From Epiperipatus broadwayi (Eukaryota > Onychophora > Udeonychophora > Euonychophora > Peripatidae), in contig JAQFVV010000256.1 of assembly GCA_028023455.1 (NCBI GenBank), positions 979,001 through 1,043,000 of the forward strand: 64,000 bases of DNA, read 5' to 3'. Each line of letters opens with the position of its first letter. Position 1 is the first letter of the stretch. This document shows, piece after piece, positions 20,945 through 33,430 of the stretch. Under the pieces are notes generated by a model. That model was not told the DNA's origin, did no database searches, and worked only from the letters and a program-made list of their open reading frames with translations. The position numbers were made by a program, and so were the translations under genes.

Positions 20945-23190
20945 TACCATCATCACAAACTTTTAGGCAAATACCTGTTTTATGTCTCAATCTACTTTTA
21001 TAATTTCTATTCATACTTTTGTGTAGCACAGATGTCACTTTTTTTCTTCTCTTTTGTTAATCATCTTATTGTTAAACTAGGGCTTGTTTGTTTTTTTACA
21101 TTTTTTTTGTGCTTCAGTTTTTTTAAAAATCCTGTGTACTTTAGTTCAATGGGAGACTGATATATTTATTAAGCCAAAGATTCTTGGATCAAGGATTAAC
21201 TTGTCATTTCATAGTCACCTAATGATTTATTTATTTATTTATTTTCTTTATATATTTTTCCTCTTTATTTAAATTTACATTACATTAGTATACATTTAAA
21301 TTTAGTTTCACTTCTATCTCTATTAAGTTGTTGCCTGCAACTATATCAGTTCCAAATTTATACATGCATTTTTAATGCTGTTTTAAGATGTTTTTAATTT
21401 TAAGCTTGTTTTACTCATTATATTGCAATATATATATAAAATGTACACCTTTAGCTTAGAACAATAGGTTTCATGCATAATTTTATATTTTAAAGACTAT
21501 AATATATCTGAGCAAAAAAGAAAAAATCCAAACAACTCTACTCAGGGTCACCACATTTAAATGTGCAGTTTGTGTGTGCAACAAAAGCACTTCATCAATG
21601 GGGGTACCATGTCACTGAGATAATTAATAAAAACTATATGTAAATAAAAAATTTACATTTTCAAATCACTCTACTGTTAGAAGCACATTCTGACAATTGT
21701 TCAAAATATATTACAGTACATATTATATACTTTACCATTGTTCTAAGCATAATAGACTAGTCCCAGGTACCATGATAATTAATAAAAATTATATATAAAT
21801 AACAATTTTTTAATTTGTCAATCACTTTATTTAAATATCTTAATTTATATAAAAAGATGACATTAATAATATTAATTTCACTAAAAACAAACTTATTTAA
21901 AAAGTATCACTTCATAATAATAATTACAGTAATTCCTTTGTATATTGACAAGTCAATTACATTTCTCAATCATATTTTATACATACTATTATTCCTTTTC
22001 AGTATAGTGCAGTGGTATACTGTCATTCACTGTGATTTGAATCCTGAGATCAATTCTAGAGCCATCTTGAAACATACTTTTTTTTAATATTGATATTATC
22101 TTTTTTAAAAAAAAAAAAACAATATTATCTTCTTTCTTAAACACCAAAATTATTTTTTGCATGTTTTACTAATCTACTTTTTCTTGGATTTGTATTGTCA
22201 TGGAATTTGTTACCTAGCAACAAAATCATAATTGATCTGAAAATTATCCAAATATGACTGAAAAATTTTATTTTTGTTTGCATGTGGCAATCATATCCAA
22301 GATATGCCAAATTATTAATTCTCAACAAATTTTATTATATCAATTATTGATATTATTTAATGTTACTCTGTTGAATGTAACAATTATATAGCATTTTATG
22401 AAAGTTCTGCTAAATGATCACATTACTGGGAATGTGCCTAAAACATTTTTATCTAAAGGAAGAGATCAAGGGTTTTTTTTTTTTTTTTAGAATTACCAAT
22501 ATTATCTAACATCCACATGAAATGCAAATCTATGTTAATATAATGTCTTTTAAAAAATTTATCAAATAAACAATGTAAGTATAAAAATTTTAAATGCTGG
22601 ACAATATAATATGTATATAAAAAAGTATAGTATATACAATATGATTAAATTATTAATAATGGAATAATAAGCACATAAAAAATTAAATAATAGTGCAAAT
22701 ATTTTATTTTTTGTTAATAGAAAATATAAACAAATTATGCATGAAAGATTCTGAATTAAACTTTTTAATAATTAATGGGTTTTGAAACAAACATTAACTA
22801 ATTTTAACAAACTAATTGACAATCCAGTTAAAGTTGACCTAATATCAGTTATTAAAATCTAAGAGTTACATCAACCTTATTATAACTATTGTACTTAAAA
22901 AATAATGGAGACAAGCTGATATGTAAGGAATAAAGAAAATGAGCTCATAGTTTTTCTCTGTGATGGGGATTGGAACTGTAAAATTATCAAGACTTCAGAA
23001 GTGAGACTGCACAAAAGCCATTGGTCATTGTATCCAAAAGAATTGGCTTCTACCTATAGATAGTCATTCCTACAATGTTACTATAGGTCAGAATAAGGCA
23101 CCCCAATCTTATGTTTTCAATAAGCTGAACATGACTATATAGATTGTAAAAGTTGATAAATTAGAAGTAGAATTACTTATATAAAATTAT
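20945..23190. other. AT-rich stretch with a diverged 65-bp direct repeat
   Basis: Blocks beginning GTACCATG and containing AATTAATAAAAA recur near 21605 and 21768. A possible tRNA-like relic sits near 22003-22075 (box A TAGTGCAGTGG, box B GAGATCAATTC). The frames at 21084-21272, 21815-22087 and 22137-22328 have no recognisable features. Confidence 0.4.
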
Positions 23191-23259
23191 ACATGTATGT
23201 CAGATTTTCTAGCTTTGGAACTTATCTCATATGCATATATTCAGTCCCAAATATATATA

Positions 23260-23441
23260 TATTATTTTTTTCTTCTCACCATCATCCTGCACAACTATTT
23301 TCAGTGGCAAAGACATTGTTAGATAGAACAAAGAGACTTTCTGATAATATCCATTTTTTCCAGGATATTTCTGCTACTAAAAAAATGCTTCTTGATAATG
23401 GTTTTAATTACTGTTAATAGAGCTTATATATATATATTTTT

Positions 23442-23539
<98 letters not shown>

Positions 23540-24120
23540 AAAAATATTTTGATACATCAGAAATTAAGACAATTTTGCCATATATAAAAGGAGCAACTGA
23601 TAAAATTGGTAACATTTAACAAATAATAATATTCACACAGTTTACACTTAAAAAAATTAATAAAATATTTCCTAAAGATAAAATTTCTTTGGGATATTAT
23701 GGTGTATATAAAATTCCATGTAGGATCTGTTCACATACATATATTGAACAAACTAATTGTAGAATAAATATTAGAAAGGAAGAACACATTCTGGCAGAGA
23801 AAAATCCAATTCATCAGCTGTTTATTCTCATATAAAATTAACTAATCATGATAACAATTTTGATAAAACAAATATTCTAGCAAAAATTAAATAATATAAC
23901 CAGAGATTGCTAAGAGAAGCTATAGAGATTTTTAAAAAGGCCAAGAGCATAAATGAAAGGTGTAAATTAAAGAAGATTAACAACATTTAGAAGAAGATAT
24001 TGGAAGAGGAAATAAATTTTAAAACTTCTCAACCAATAGAATTTAAATATGAGGATAAAGAAAAAGATAAAAATAATTTTAAATCTCACATGCATTCCTA
24101 TGATTTAAAAAAGATGATGC
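23260..24120 (+). pseudogene. Penelope-like element: RT C-terminus and GIY-YIG endonuclease
   Basis: The frame ending at 23417 reads SSHHHPAQLFSVAKTLLDRT and continues through KKMLLDNGFN, the linker after the reverse transcriptase. An AT/T microsatellite interrupts at 23424-23536. From 23641 an open stretch reads GVYKIPCRICSHTYIEQTN with RKEEHI downstream, the GIY-YIG nuclease with its zinc-binding CxxC; the glycine of YIGQT is replaced by Glu. REAIEIFKKAKSINERC near 23910-23970 is the endonuclease tail. Stop codons separate the segments. Confidence 0.85.
23424..23536. repeat. (AT)n microsatellite with T tracts
   Basis: AT repeats are interrupted by T10-12 runs inside the Penelope-like fragment. 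The predicted YIYI protein on the minus strand is an artefact. Confidence 0.95.
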
Positions 24121-24230
24121 TCTGAGAAAGGTACTTGTTATTGTACTAAAATGCCAGCTATTTAACTATTTTAAATAATTTAATATATCCAGCACACAGT
24201 TCTTCTTTTCAAAATAGTTCATATATATCT

Positions 24231-24944
24231 AATATAGAAATAAAACAAACTAACTCCTTCTTTTTAAAACTTGATTTTTTATGACTATAATCATGAAAAA
24301 GAAATCCAACGTTTCGACTATTTTTATAGTCTTTTTCAAGGCACACTAAAATAAAATATATATACAATAAATATCACATATTCCAAAAAAATATTAAATT
24401 AATTAAAAATTACAAAATATATTCATAACCAAAATTTTCCTTTCTTTTTTTTTACCTTATCTCACTCCCCTTTCCTATTACAATCACAACTTAAACACAA
24501 CTAATTTCTTATAATTTCATATAATGAAAGGATAATAAAAGAGGGTGTATACATAAATGAAATAAAACCAGAATTAAATAGGATGTTAATAGAAAAAGAC
24601 AAAAGAAAATAATAGGTTTTTAATTAAAAGTTTTTATATGACATATATAGATTTTTAAAAAGAAATTAGTTGTGTTTAAGTTGTGATTGTATTAGGAAAG
24701 GGGAGTGAGATAAGGTAAAAAAAAAAAAAGGAAAATTTTGGTTATGAATATATTTTGTAATTTTTAATTAATTTAACTTTTTTTTTTTTGGAATATGTGA
24801 TATTTATTGTATATATATTTTATTTTAGTGTGCCTTGAAAAAGACTATAAAAAATAGTCGAAATGTTGGATTTCTTTTTCATGATTATAGTCATAAAAAA
24901 TCAAGTTTTAAAAAGAAGGAATTAGTTTGTTTTATTTCTATATT
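24231..24944. mobile_element. Penelope-like foldback, arms about 280 bp
   Basis: Left arm 24231-24510 and right arm 24660-24944 are inverted copies around a spacer of about 150 bp. The spacer encodes a second endonuclease tail (RIIKEGVYINEIKPELN-like with one change, plus strand). The right arm contains GCCTTGAAAAAGACTAT, a loop, ATAGTCGAAATGTTGG, the Penelope terminal motif resembling a decayed hammerhead (CUGAUGA replaced by CUUGAAA; stem II GACUAU/AUAGUC; GAAA). Confidence 0.8.
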
Positions 24945-24959
24945 AACTATTTTACTTTA

Positions 24960-27900
24960 TGGAATATCCCAAAAATAATAATATAAACTCATTAATATTT
25001 TTCTATATATAATTGACTGTTTCCATTAAACTAATGTTGAATTACCCCTTTTGTTATAAAGTCATTGTGTTTTGTGTGTATTTCTTATTCTAGTTGCAAA
25101 AAAATTATATTTATTTATTCCAATCTAAAACACAATATGGGAAAAATATATAATAAGTTAATGTGAAGTTCAAATAGAAAAAAAAAGTTGAAAAACGTTA
25201 TTTCTGAGTGTAAAAAACCATGAGCATCTGATTTTATATCAATTGGCCAAAAATTATGAACAAAAATTAAATAAAAATGTTATTATATCAGTCATATAAT
25301 TAATATGGATTTACTTAAAAATGAATCTCATCACAAGTTTTCAGAATCATATTATTATTATTTATAATATAGAAAGAAAACTTCTAGAAGTTATTTTGTG
25401 ACCACCAAAGTCAAAAGAGTTAATATGCAAATAAAAAGGTAAGCATAAATAATGTAAATATTTATAATTTTTTGATGTTTTGCTGCTTTGTACCTTTTGT
25501 TAAATAAAATTTTATAGAATTCGTTTTATTTTAATTTAAAATTTTTATTTTATGGGATTGGTAAGGGTAAATTTAACTTGCACAAAGATTTCAATTACCC
25601 ACCTGACTTCATCCATTGCAATTAAAAAGAGATGTTGCAAAAAAAATTGAAGATTTGCTTCAACTCATTACTAAGGTGTGGGTGCTAGTATTTCTGATGC
25701 CATAATCTTGTTGATTGAATAAAATGTTTAAATTTATGAACTGAAAAAAATATTGGCATATTGAGAATGTTTTGTAATATTTTTTTTTATATATCTTTAT
25801 TTTATTTTTCTAGAATATTGAATATTATATAAGACATTCAGTATACTTTTTGTAATCTGGAAAACCATCTCATGGCTTGTTGAATCACATAAATCAGTTT
25901 ATATACTGATGTATTATGAAAACTAACATAAATATATTATATATAAATCATTTAACATAGAGAGTCCTTGCATTGAAAAAAAACTGTAATTAAAAATCTG
26001 GCAGTAAAGAACACCCTATAGTAAAAAATATAGTAGTTTGAAAAAGTATTAATAATTATTTATTTAACAATAAACTTGCTCCAACTTAATTAAATGTATT
26101 TTAAAGGAAAAATATTGCATTTTATGAAATAGTTAGAGACTTATTTAATGTGGTGAAAAATAAACTTTAATTTTTCTTCATAGACAAACAATACTTTACT
26201 ATAAACATTTTTGACTTTTTTGTAAGACTTTAATATAATTAAATATAAATAAAATTACATTTTTTAACACAAATGTAGCATCTGTAGTAAAATAAAAAAC
26301 TATTAATAATTATTTATTTATGAGTAAATTTTCTGTAGCCAAATTAATAAAACAATAAAATATAATAGTGTGTGTTAAATATGTGAAATAAAAAACAAGA
26401 AGAATTAAATTATAATCAATTTTTTTTTATTTTTGTCTTTGGGAAAAAAAGTAATGGAATTTAATCAGTACAGAAAAAAATTGGGGGCTCTGCCCCCTAA
26501 GAATACATATAAATTTAAAATAATTTAATAAAGTAGAAATTTTTAACTTCTGCAAATTGAGAATATTTTTTTTAATAATAGTTAGATTGTTACATCTGTT
26601 TCAGAAATTTTAGAGTAAATTTTTTAATAAAATTATAAACATATTGATATTTAATTATTCAATTTATTTCACTAATAATTTTTCTTTATAATTATGCTTT
26701 CAAAGAGAATAATTAGAGTGCAATCTTTCAAGGTTTTAAGCAATAATAATATTTAGAATGCAAAACATGTTTTATATTTTTAGTATTAGCATTAAATTTT
26801 ATTCCCTGACTTTAAATTGTTCACTTGAAAACAAATATATATTTCATAATTTTGATGAAACATTGTTGTAATAAAAAAAATTGAGAATGTCTGTTATCTT
26901 TGAAAAAGTTAGTTATTTCACATCTGAATTTATTTATTTCTCTTGTAGAAAATAATTTTCTATTCCTATTTTCCAAGTTAAAATAAATTTAAATTTCCAG
27001 GAAGACTATATATTTTAAAATAAATTTCTTTTATAAAAGTGCACTATCCATTTATGCAATAAAGTTATTTAAATATTTTATGTTCACACTTTTATTTTAA
27101 AATCCCTTTGACTGTTGTTACAAACTTTATTAGATTAAGACCAAAATTATTTCTTATGTCTGTAAATGTTGCAAACAAATTATTTTAAATATTTTTAAAG
27201 GCAGTTAATTCTACAATCGTTTTTACAATTCTAGCTGCATATATCAATTTAGGTTAGTGATGGAATAAAATTCAAAATTGTTTCTTTTAAAAATTTATAA
27301 GTGTCTATATTTACCCGTGCTTAAAATATTTTAATTTAACTTTATTGTTGGAAATAATTTATTTTCATTATTTGTAAGATGGCAATTCTTTGTAGATTTT
27401 ATACAATAAAAATTTGAAATAAAACATTTTATTACATGTGAGTTTAATGTTACATTTAGTCATTGTAGCTTCTTATAAGTTTAAACTAGCCAAGACAAAG
27501 AAAAACTCTTTTCGATTTAGGTTTATATAATGTACGAATAATACATTTTTACAATAAAAATTACAAATAAAACTTATTAGATTAATTAATAGTGAAATAT
27601 AGAGAGCTTTTCTTTAAAAAGACATGAGCATATTTTTATAATTCTTTAGAACATATATTAAATTTAAAAATTAACATTCATAATCAGACTGATTAACTTT
27701 TTTTTTGGCCAACTATTTTGATGAAAATTTTACATGCATATGTTATGAACTCTTACTATCACCCACATATAAAAATTAACAAGCAGATGCCAATTGATCA
27801 TTTTTATTTTCTTATATAATGAAAATAATATCATTTTTTTAAAGTAATATAATATATTCGAAAAAAAAAAAAACAGCATGAAAATAAAGAAATGTTTTCA

Positions 27901-28670
27901 AATTTTTAATGAACAAAACATGATTGAAAAACATTCGTTTCATTTTTTTTTTACTAACAAAAATAATATATTTTGGGAAAAAACAACATAAAATAATATA
28001 ATTTTTTATGAAAACATGAAGATTATATAATTTATCTAGACAACAAACATGAAAATAATATCTTTATCAAACAATATAAACATTATTTTACAACATAAAA
28101 AAAAAATTATCTGAGATAAATGACTGGGAAAAGAAAAATTTTTATTTCATTATTATCAATGTAAACATTCTGGAAGAAATGAAAGTGCTGATGAAAGTAA
28201 AAAATTCCACAAACTGGGAAAAATGAATAACATGATGGAAAAAACTGCATCAAATATATAATTTCAGAATGATATTCATGATAATTCATTGAAGATGAGA
28301 TTGATATTAAGTTAGACTTACAGTGCTTGATTACTCTTTCAAATTGTTTTACTAATGTGTATTACATATTAAAATGTAAATAGTTACAGGTTGCTTTCTA
28401 AATAAATTATGTTAAAGTTTTTATATATTATTTACATTATTAAAAAAATGAAAATGATCAATTAACGTCATTTTGATAGCTTTTATCCACCAGTGGCAAA
28501 TATGTACTTAAGATTGGCATCAATTATCTCTCTCTTATTTTTTGCTTTTTGAATTATATTTAAAAAGAAAATTTCAATGCAATTTTAAATAAATAAACTT
28601 TTAGATAATTAATTTAGAAGGAAATTTTACAAATGTTTTAATGTGAAATATGTATACATGTAAATACATA
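24960..28670. other. AT-rich sequence, one GC-rich hairpin
   Basis: No gene is visible. At 26482-26505 a stem GGGGGC-TCT-GCCCCC stands out against the AT-rich background. The frame at 28107-28289 is not convincing. Confidence 0.45.
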
Positions 28671-28984
28671 CATGGATATATGTAAACTTATAGATAAATA
28701 TTATAAAATACAATAATTAAAATTTTTTAAAAAGAACAAAAAATATAAACATCACTTAAAAGCACTTTCAACTATCCTTGTAGTCTTTGTCAACTAATAC
28801 TTTTAAAGGTCAACTTTCCCATAATTCTGTGATCTTAACATTTGCTGCTTGCCTGTTGATTAAGTCTTGTTTTATTTATATATTAACATAGCTTCCTTGA
28901 TTTTTCTTTTTTATTATTTCTTTCAGTTTTCAATATTTTTAAGTAATATAATTAAAATCAAAATCATATATACATGATTTATTA

Positions 28985-29650
28985 CAGTCATAAAAAACGG
29001 AAGCTGATAAATTATCATTATCTTTAGAATTTTGTTTTGTATTTTGAACTCTTTTTAATAATAGCAAATGCTCTTTTATTCTTTTCTCCAATGTGCATCT
29101 TGATTCACCTATATATCCACTACCACACTACATTCATTTATAAGTGATACAATTTTTATTTGTAGATAAGGTTTTATTTTTACAGTTATTTATTAATTTA
29201 TTTAATGTAGGTGGTGCATAAAATGCAATGTCACATATATCTTTATAAATTTTCCTTATGAAACTTGCCTGTTGATTTAAAATATATGATACTGATAATC
29301 CAAATTTTATTATCAAAAGAATTAACATCATTATTAATCTTATTTTTATTTTGGTATTTATATTTCAAATTAAAATTTTTAATAATATAATAAATATGAT
29401 CATAATTATATCCAACATTTAACAATTCATTAGAATACATTTCAATATTTTTGCCTTTATCCGATGAATATTTACAAAGATTATCATTTCTAAACAAGAA
29501 GGACTTCAAACCTGTCATTTTATGTGACATTGGTACTCTTGATTTATATGGAATGTAGCCTCTTTTTTCTATTGGTTTAATAGTTAAATAAGAATCCAGT
29601 TTATCTCTGTTTCTAGTTATCTTAATATTTAAAAATATAATTATGATCAT
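28985..29650 (-). pseudogene. Penelope-like element: RT thumb and GIY-YIG nuclease
   Basis: The frame at 29243-29650 reads FLNIKITRNRDKLDSYLTI, the FLDI-type palm/thumb block, then GYIPYKSRVPMSHKMTGLKS, the post-RT linker. A frameshift leads into FIRKIYKDICDIAFYAPPT (29134-29331). Downstream near 29125-28985 an open stretch reads GYIGESRCTLEKRIKEHLL, the nuclease YIG, Arg and EH residues. The plus-strand counterpart in the right arm (about 29740-29990) repeats the latter part with more changes. Confidence 0.85.
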
Positions 29651-29659
29651 ATTTATTAT

Positions 29660-30000
29660 ATTATTAAAAATTTTAATTCAAAATATAAATACCAAAATAA
29701 AAATAAGATTAATAATATTAATTCTTCTGATAATAAAATTTGGATATCAATACCATATATTTCAAATCAACAGGCAAGTTTCATAAGAAAATTTTATAAA
29801 GGTATATGTGATGTTACATTTTATGCACCACCTGCATTAATAAATGGATGTAGTGTGGTAGTGGATATATAGGTGAGTCAAGATGCACATAGGAGAAAAG
29901 AACAAAAGAGTACTTTTTGTTATTAAAAAGAGTTCAAAATATAAAACAAAATTCTAAAGATAATGATAATTTATCAGCTTCTGTTTTTTATGTCCATAAT
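29660..30000 (+). pseudogene. Inverted second copy of the Penelope-like 3' part
   Basis: Complement of the left-arm coding region. It reads the linker (KFHKKIL-like) and, near 29866, the GYIGESRC nuclease motif followed by LLLKRVQN, with stop codons. It confirms that both arms derive from the same 3' end of the element. Confidence 0.7.
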
Positions 30001-30007
30001 GATCATG

Positions 30008-30048
<41 letters not shown>

Positions 30049-30330
30049 TTTTGATTTCAATTATAATAATATAAAAATAGTGCAAACTGAAAGAAATAAT
30101 AATAAAAGAAAATCAAGAAAGCTATGTTAATATATATAAATACAAGCAAGACTTAATCAATAGGCAAGCAGCAAATGTTAATATCACAGAATTATGGGAA
30201 AGTTGACCTTTTAAAGTATTAGTTGACAACAAGGATAGTTGAAAGCCTTCTAAGTGATGTTTATATTTTTTGTTCTTTTAATAAATTTTAATTACTGTAT
30301 TTTATAATATTTATTTATAAGTTTATGTAT

Positions 30331-30823
30331 ATTATTTTGAAAAAATACAGACATCGATTTGTAGTATTATATATTTATAAATCAAGGTATTTAAAATTAT
30401 TGAATATAAATTAAATAATAATTAGTAAGTATAATATTTGCATTTTTTATAAAGATAAATTTATACCAACAATGGTTTAAACAATTCAAAACAAAACAAA
30501 AACTCTCCATACTGTACTGTAGGTTTATTAATGCTGTAAGAATTTAATCTTTCTTTGACTATAATTGTATTTTTATTTAAATCAAGTTGACATTTAATTG
30601 ACAATTTAGTTGTTCTTTTATCACTGTAGGAAAATATTTATCCCTTTTGGAATGACAAAAGAATTAATTTATTAAATCAATTAAAGTTGTCTCATAATTA
30701 TATTACATTTTGCAGGAAGGATTTTTTTTCAACATTGACATTTTGAGTTGGGGATTTGGATGATATAGATGAGTCAGTCAATCTAGGCTATATCTTCTCA
30801 ATAAATACACATGCACGCACATA
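30331..30823. other. AT-rich sequence, no gene
   Basis: Nothing recognised except a short word (AAACTCTCCATACTGTACTG near 30500) like the start of the hammerhead-bearing repeat, too short to call. Confidence 0.35.
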
Positions 30824-30825
30824 TA

Positions 30826-31409
30826 CAGGGGTACCCAAAAGTAATTGAAATTTTATTATAAAAAATTGCTTATTTGTTTTTAAGTGTTATAAATTTAATC
30901 TCATTCATATTACTATTCATTTAATACAATATAACAATTCAAGAGATTTTAAAAACAATTGCATAAAGCAAGATCGAGTGAATATGGCTGATAGATAAGC
31001 CTGATCATTCTGAATTTAATTCAGACATGTTTTACATGCAAGACTTTGTGAGATGACATTGTTAAAGTGGAGTTTGCACTCTTTTCTTTGCACAAAACCA
31101 GTTGTATACATTTTATCACATCATGAAAATTTTTCAGAACTAGCAAATAAATTGTCTGACCATTATGAACTAAATCGAAGAGAAAAATGCCATTTGCATA
31201 AAAAAATACCATTCTAACATTTCAGTCATTATAAAAAAAATTGACAAATATGTAAAATTCACTTTAGAAAAAAATGTGCTACATGGCCCTACAATTTTAG
31301 ATGATGTCATTTGGTAGATTGATGCAGAAGTGTTCCTGCAAAAAATATGTAGTAGCTGAACAGGCATACAAACCAAAGAACAATTCTAGTTATTTTGGGT
31401 CCCCCCTCA
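30826..31409 (-). mobile_element. Mariner-family transposon relic, internally deleted
   Basis: Ends are inverted: GGGGTACCCAAAAGTAATTG at the left and, complemented, GGGGACCCAAAATAACTAG at the right, next to TA. The minus strand encodes transposase pieces. The frame at 31021-31212 reads MVFFYANGIFLFDLVHNGQT, matching the mariner FxDxxGxxxxxFxxxGxT region, then TLTMSSHKVLHVKHV where HDNAPSHKA is expected, so the catalytic Asp is lost. Near 30980-30960 YQPYSLDLALC matches PPYSPDLAPCD. An intact mariner is about 1.3 kb; this is 0.58 kb. Confidence 0.8.
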
Positions 31410-31410
31410 T

Positions 31411-32380
31411 ATATATATACAATAAAAAAATTAAATATATACTAGTACTGACTATCCTTAAGAAACTTTAGCTTTTATAAAAAAAACATTTGAGCCTTTT
31501 TATAATGCTTCAGTCCAGATATACATGAAATGTAATTAAATACATTTCATTTCTATATACTTCAGAGGATTCATTTTTTTTAATTTACATGATTTTATTA
31601 GATTCGTATCATACATAAATGATATCTATTGAAAACATGGAAAATAACCAGAAAGTAATATTCTAGAATTCATATTCTTTATCATATTTAGTAAAAATTA
31701 TTTCAAAATTTTGTAAATTTTAAACATTATTCCCCCCATGTGTGAGTGTAATAAATTTTTATTACTAAGAATGTCATCTACTATTTTTATTTTAATGTTC
31801 AGTAAGAATACATCTCTACAAAATAGAGCCAAGTATTTTTAAAGAAGAAAAATAAAATTTTTTGGAAGTAAACAAACACATTGCAAATTTGAAAGTACAA
31901 GTAATCTAAAGACTAAAAAAAGAGTTACTGACTGCTTCCCATTTCATACTTAATTAGGCAATTCAGACCTCTATTCTTCTTCTAAAATTAATAAGAATTA
32001 GTATAGCCACAGAATGCTATTACATGTGCAGTAGGATAAGATAATTATGTGATTGTTATAATTCAATAACCAATGTTATTGGTGGTGCGTTAATGACATC
32101 ATCATTAGTTATAAATTCAAATCATCAACATTATAAAGTGCTTTCATCTGACTATAAAGAAATAATATGTCTAACTTTCAAGATGTGTACTTATAAAAAT
32201 AATGTATTTTTATTTGAACTTATAAAATATACATATATCAAAAATATGAATCCTTAAATTATTGTAATTATTATCTATTGATCAGATTGAACCATTTGAT
32301 TGCTTTAATCTGGTAAATCTGTAATGACTTAGTAGCAAGATAATGTTATATTAGTTACATATAAGTCTCCTTATTTTCTT
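31411..32380. other. AT-rich sequence, no gene recognised
   Basis: No motif or repeat family is visible between the mariner relic and the next Penelope-like fragment. Confidence 0.4.
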
Positions 32381-32384
32381 TATA

Positions 32385-32965
32385 CTGAAAAAATAAATGA
32401 GAATATAGGGATAAGAAGGAAAAATAGTAAATCATTAAAAAAGTTAGTAAGTAATGCAAAAATGAAAAATGATAGAAGTGATAAGATAGAAATAGTTTAT
32501 AAAATTGTGTGCAAGGGATGTATGGTGGTATATATAGGTCAGTCAACAAAAAAATAAGATAGAAAAAGGTAAGGAGCATAATAGCAATAAATAGGAGAGA
32601 TACTAAGTCAGGATCATTTTGCCATTTTTTAGAAACAGAGCATGTTATGAAATGTGAAGAAAATATTGAGGTGATCAAATATTGTAGAAATTATAAAGAA
32701 AGGAATGTATATGAGACAATGTTTATACAAGAAAATAAAGAGAAATGTATGAATTTAGTACAAAGTTCAATAACATTGGGAGGAAAATGGGTGTTAAATA
32801 AAAATTGGAAACAATGAAAACATATTTTAGGGTTGGGATTGGCCAATAGAGGGTGTGCTAGATGATATGTAAATCACATGATTTTTGAATTATTGTAACA
32901 TCTTGATAAGGTTCAATTTTGAATGAAACTCGATTTGATGGAAATAAATTTTTGATTTAAATATG
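32385..32965 (+). pseudogene. Penelope-like GIY-YIG endonuclease and 3' end
   Basis: The plus strand reads KIEIVYKIVCKGCMVVYIGQ near 32484-32542, the YK-C-x2-C and YIGQ core, then a frameshift. It is open again from 32594 to a natural stop at 32815: DTKSGSFCHFLETEHVMKC, RNYKERNVYETMFIQEN and ending GGKWVLNKNWKQ. The last 75 codons are intact. The 3' non-coding part contains CTTGATAAGGTTCAA and TGAATGAAAC, a Penelope terminal motif again reminiscent of a decayed hammerhead. The minus-strand frame at 32355-32678 is antisense. Confidence 0.85.
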
Positions 32966-33430
32966 CAGTTGTTCATTAAATTGATTATGTTCCATATTCC
33001 ATTCAGGAGAATATATATATATTGACAAATAGTTGTACTATGCAACCATGTGATATAAATTTATTGTTAAATAAATATTGATTACAGAAAATATGTTTGT
33101 AAAATTTTGAATTTAGAACTATATTATAAAATAATAATAAATTTTACATTACTAACTTGTTAAACAATCAAATAATAAATTAATCAGGAATGACATATAA
33201 CATTCAAGACATGAAATGACATGCTTTTGAATATGACACTATCACTATGCTAAATAACATCAAAAATTAAGACACTGAAATTATGCAAAGTAGCAATTTT
33301 GGAGCAATTACTTCATGATTACCATGGCAACTCTGTCTGTGTTGTATAAAAACAAATGCTCAGATACTCTCATTTCAATATTATAATCACTTCAGAAAAC
33401 TTTTATTTTATACTGTTTAATATATAGAAT
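32966..33430. other. AT-rich sequence, nothing recognised
   Basis: No gene or repeat family is visible. Confidence 0.4.

Larger units (their letters stand above)
28677..30330. mobile_element. Large Penelope-like palindrome (arms about 0.7 kb)
   Basis: Left arm 28677-29407 and right arm 29637-30330 are inverted copies around a spacer of about 230 bp. Both arms encode the same Penelope-like 3' half in divergent directions; the left copy extends further upstream into the spacer. The right arm carries an AT microsatellite at 30011-30046 absent from the left. Confidence 0.85.

Noticed and set aside
22003-22075. tRNA-like relic with box A TAGTGCAGTGG and box B GAGATCAATTC
   Set aside because: Stems are poor and I found no tail or target-site duplication, so it is only mentioned within the surrounding stretch.
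28107-28289. 60-codon minus-strand ORF
   Set aside because: AT-driven composition, no motif, no homologous copy and no flanking signals.
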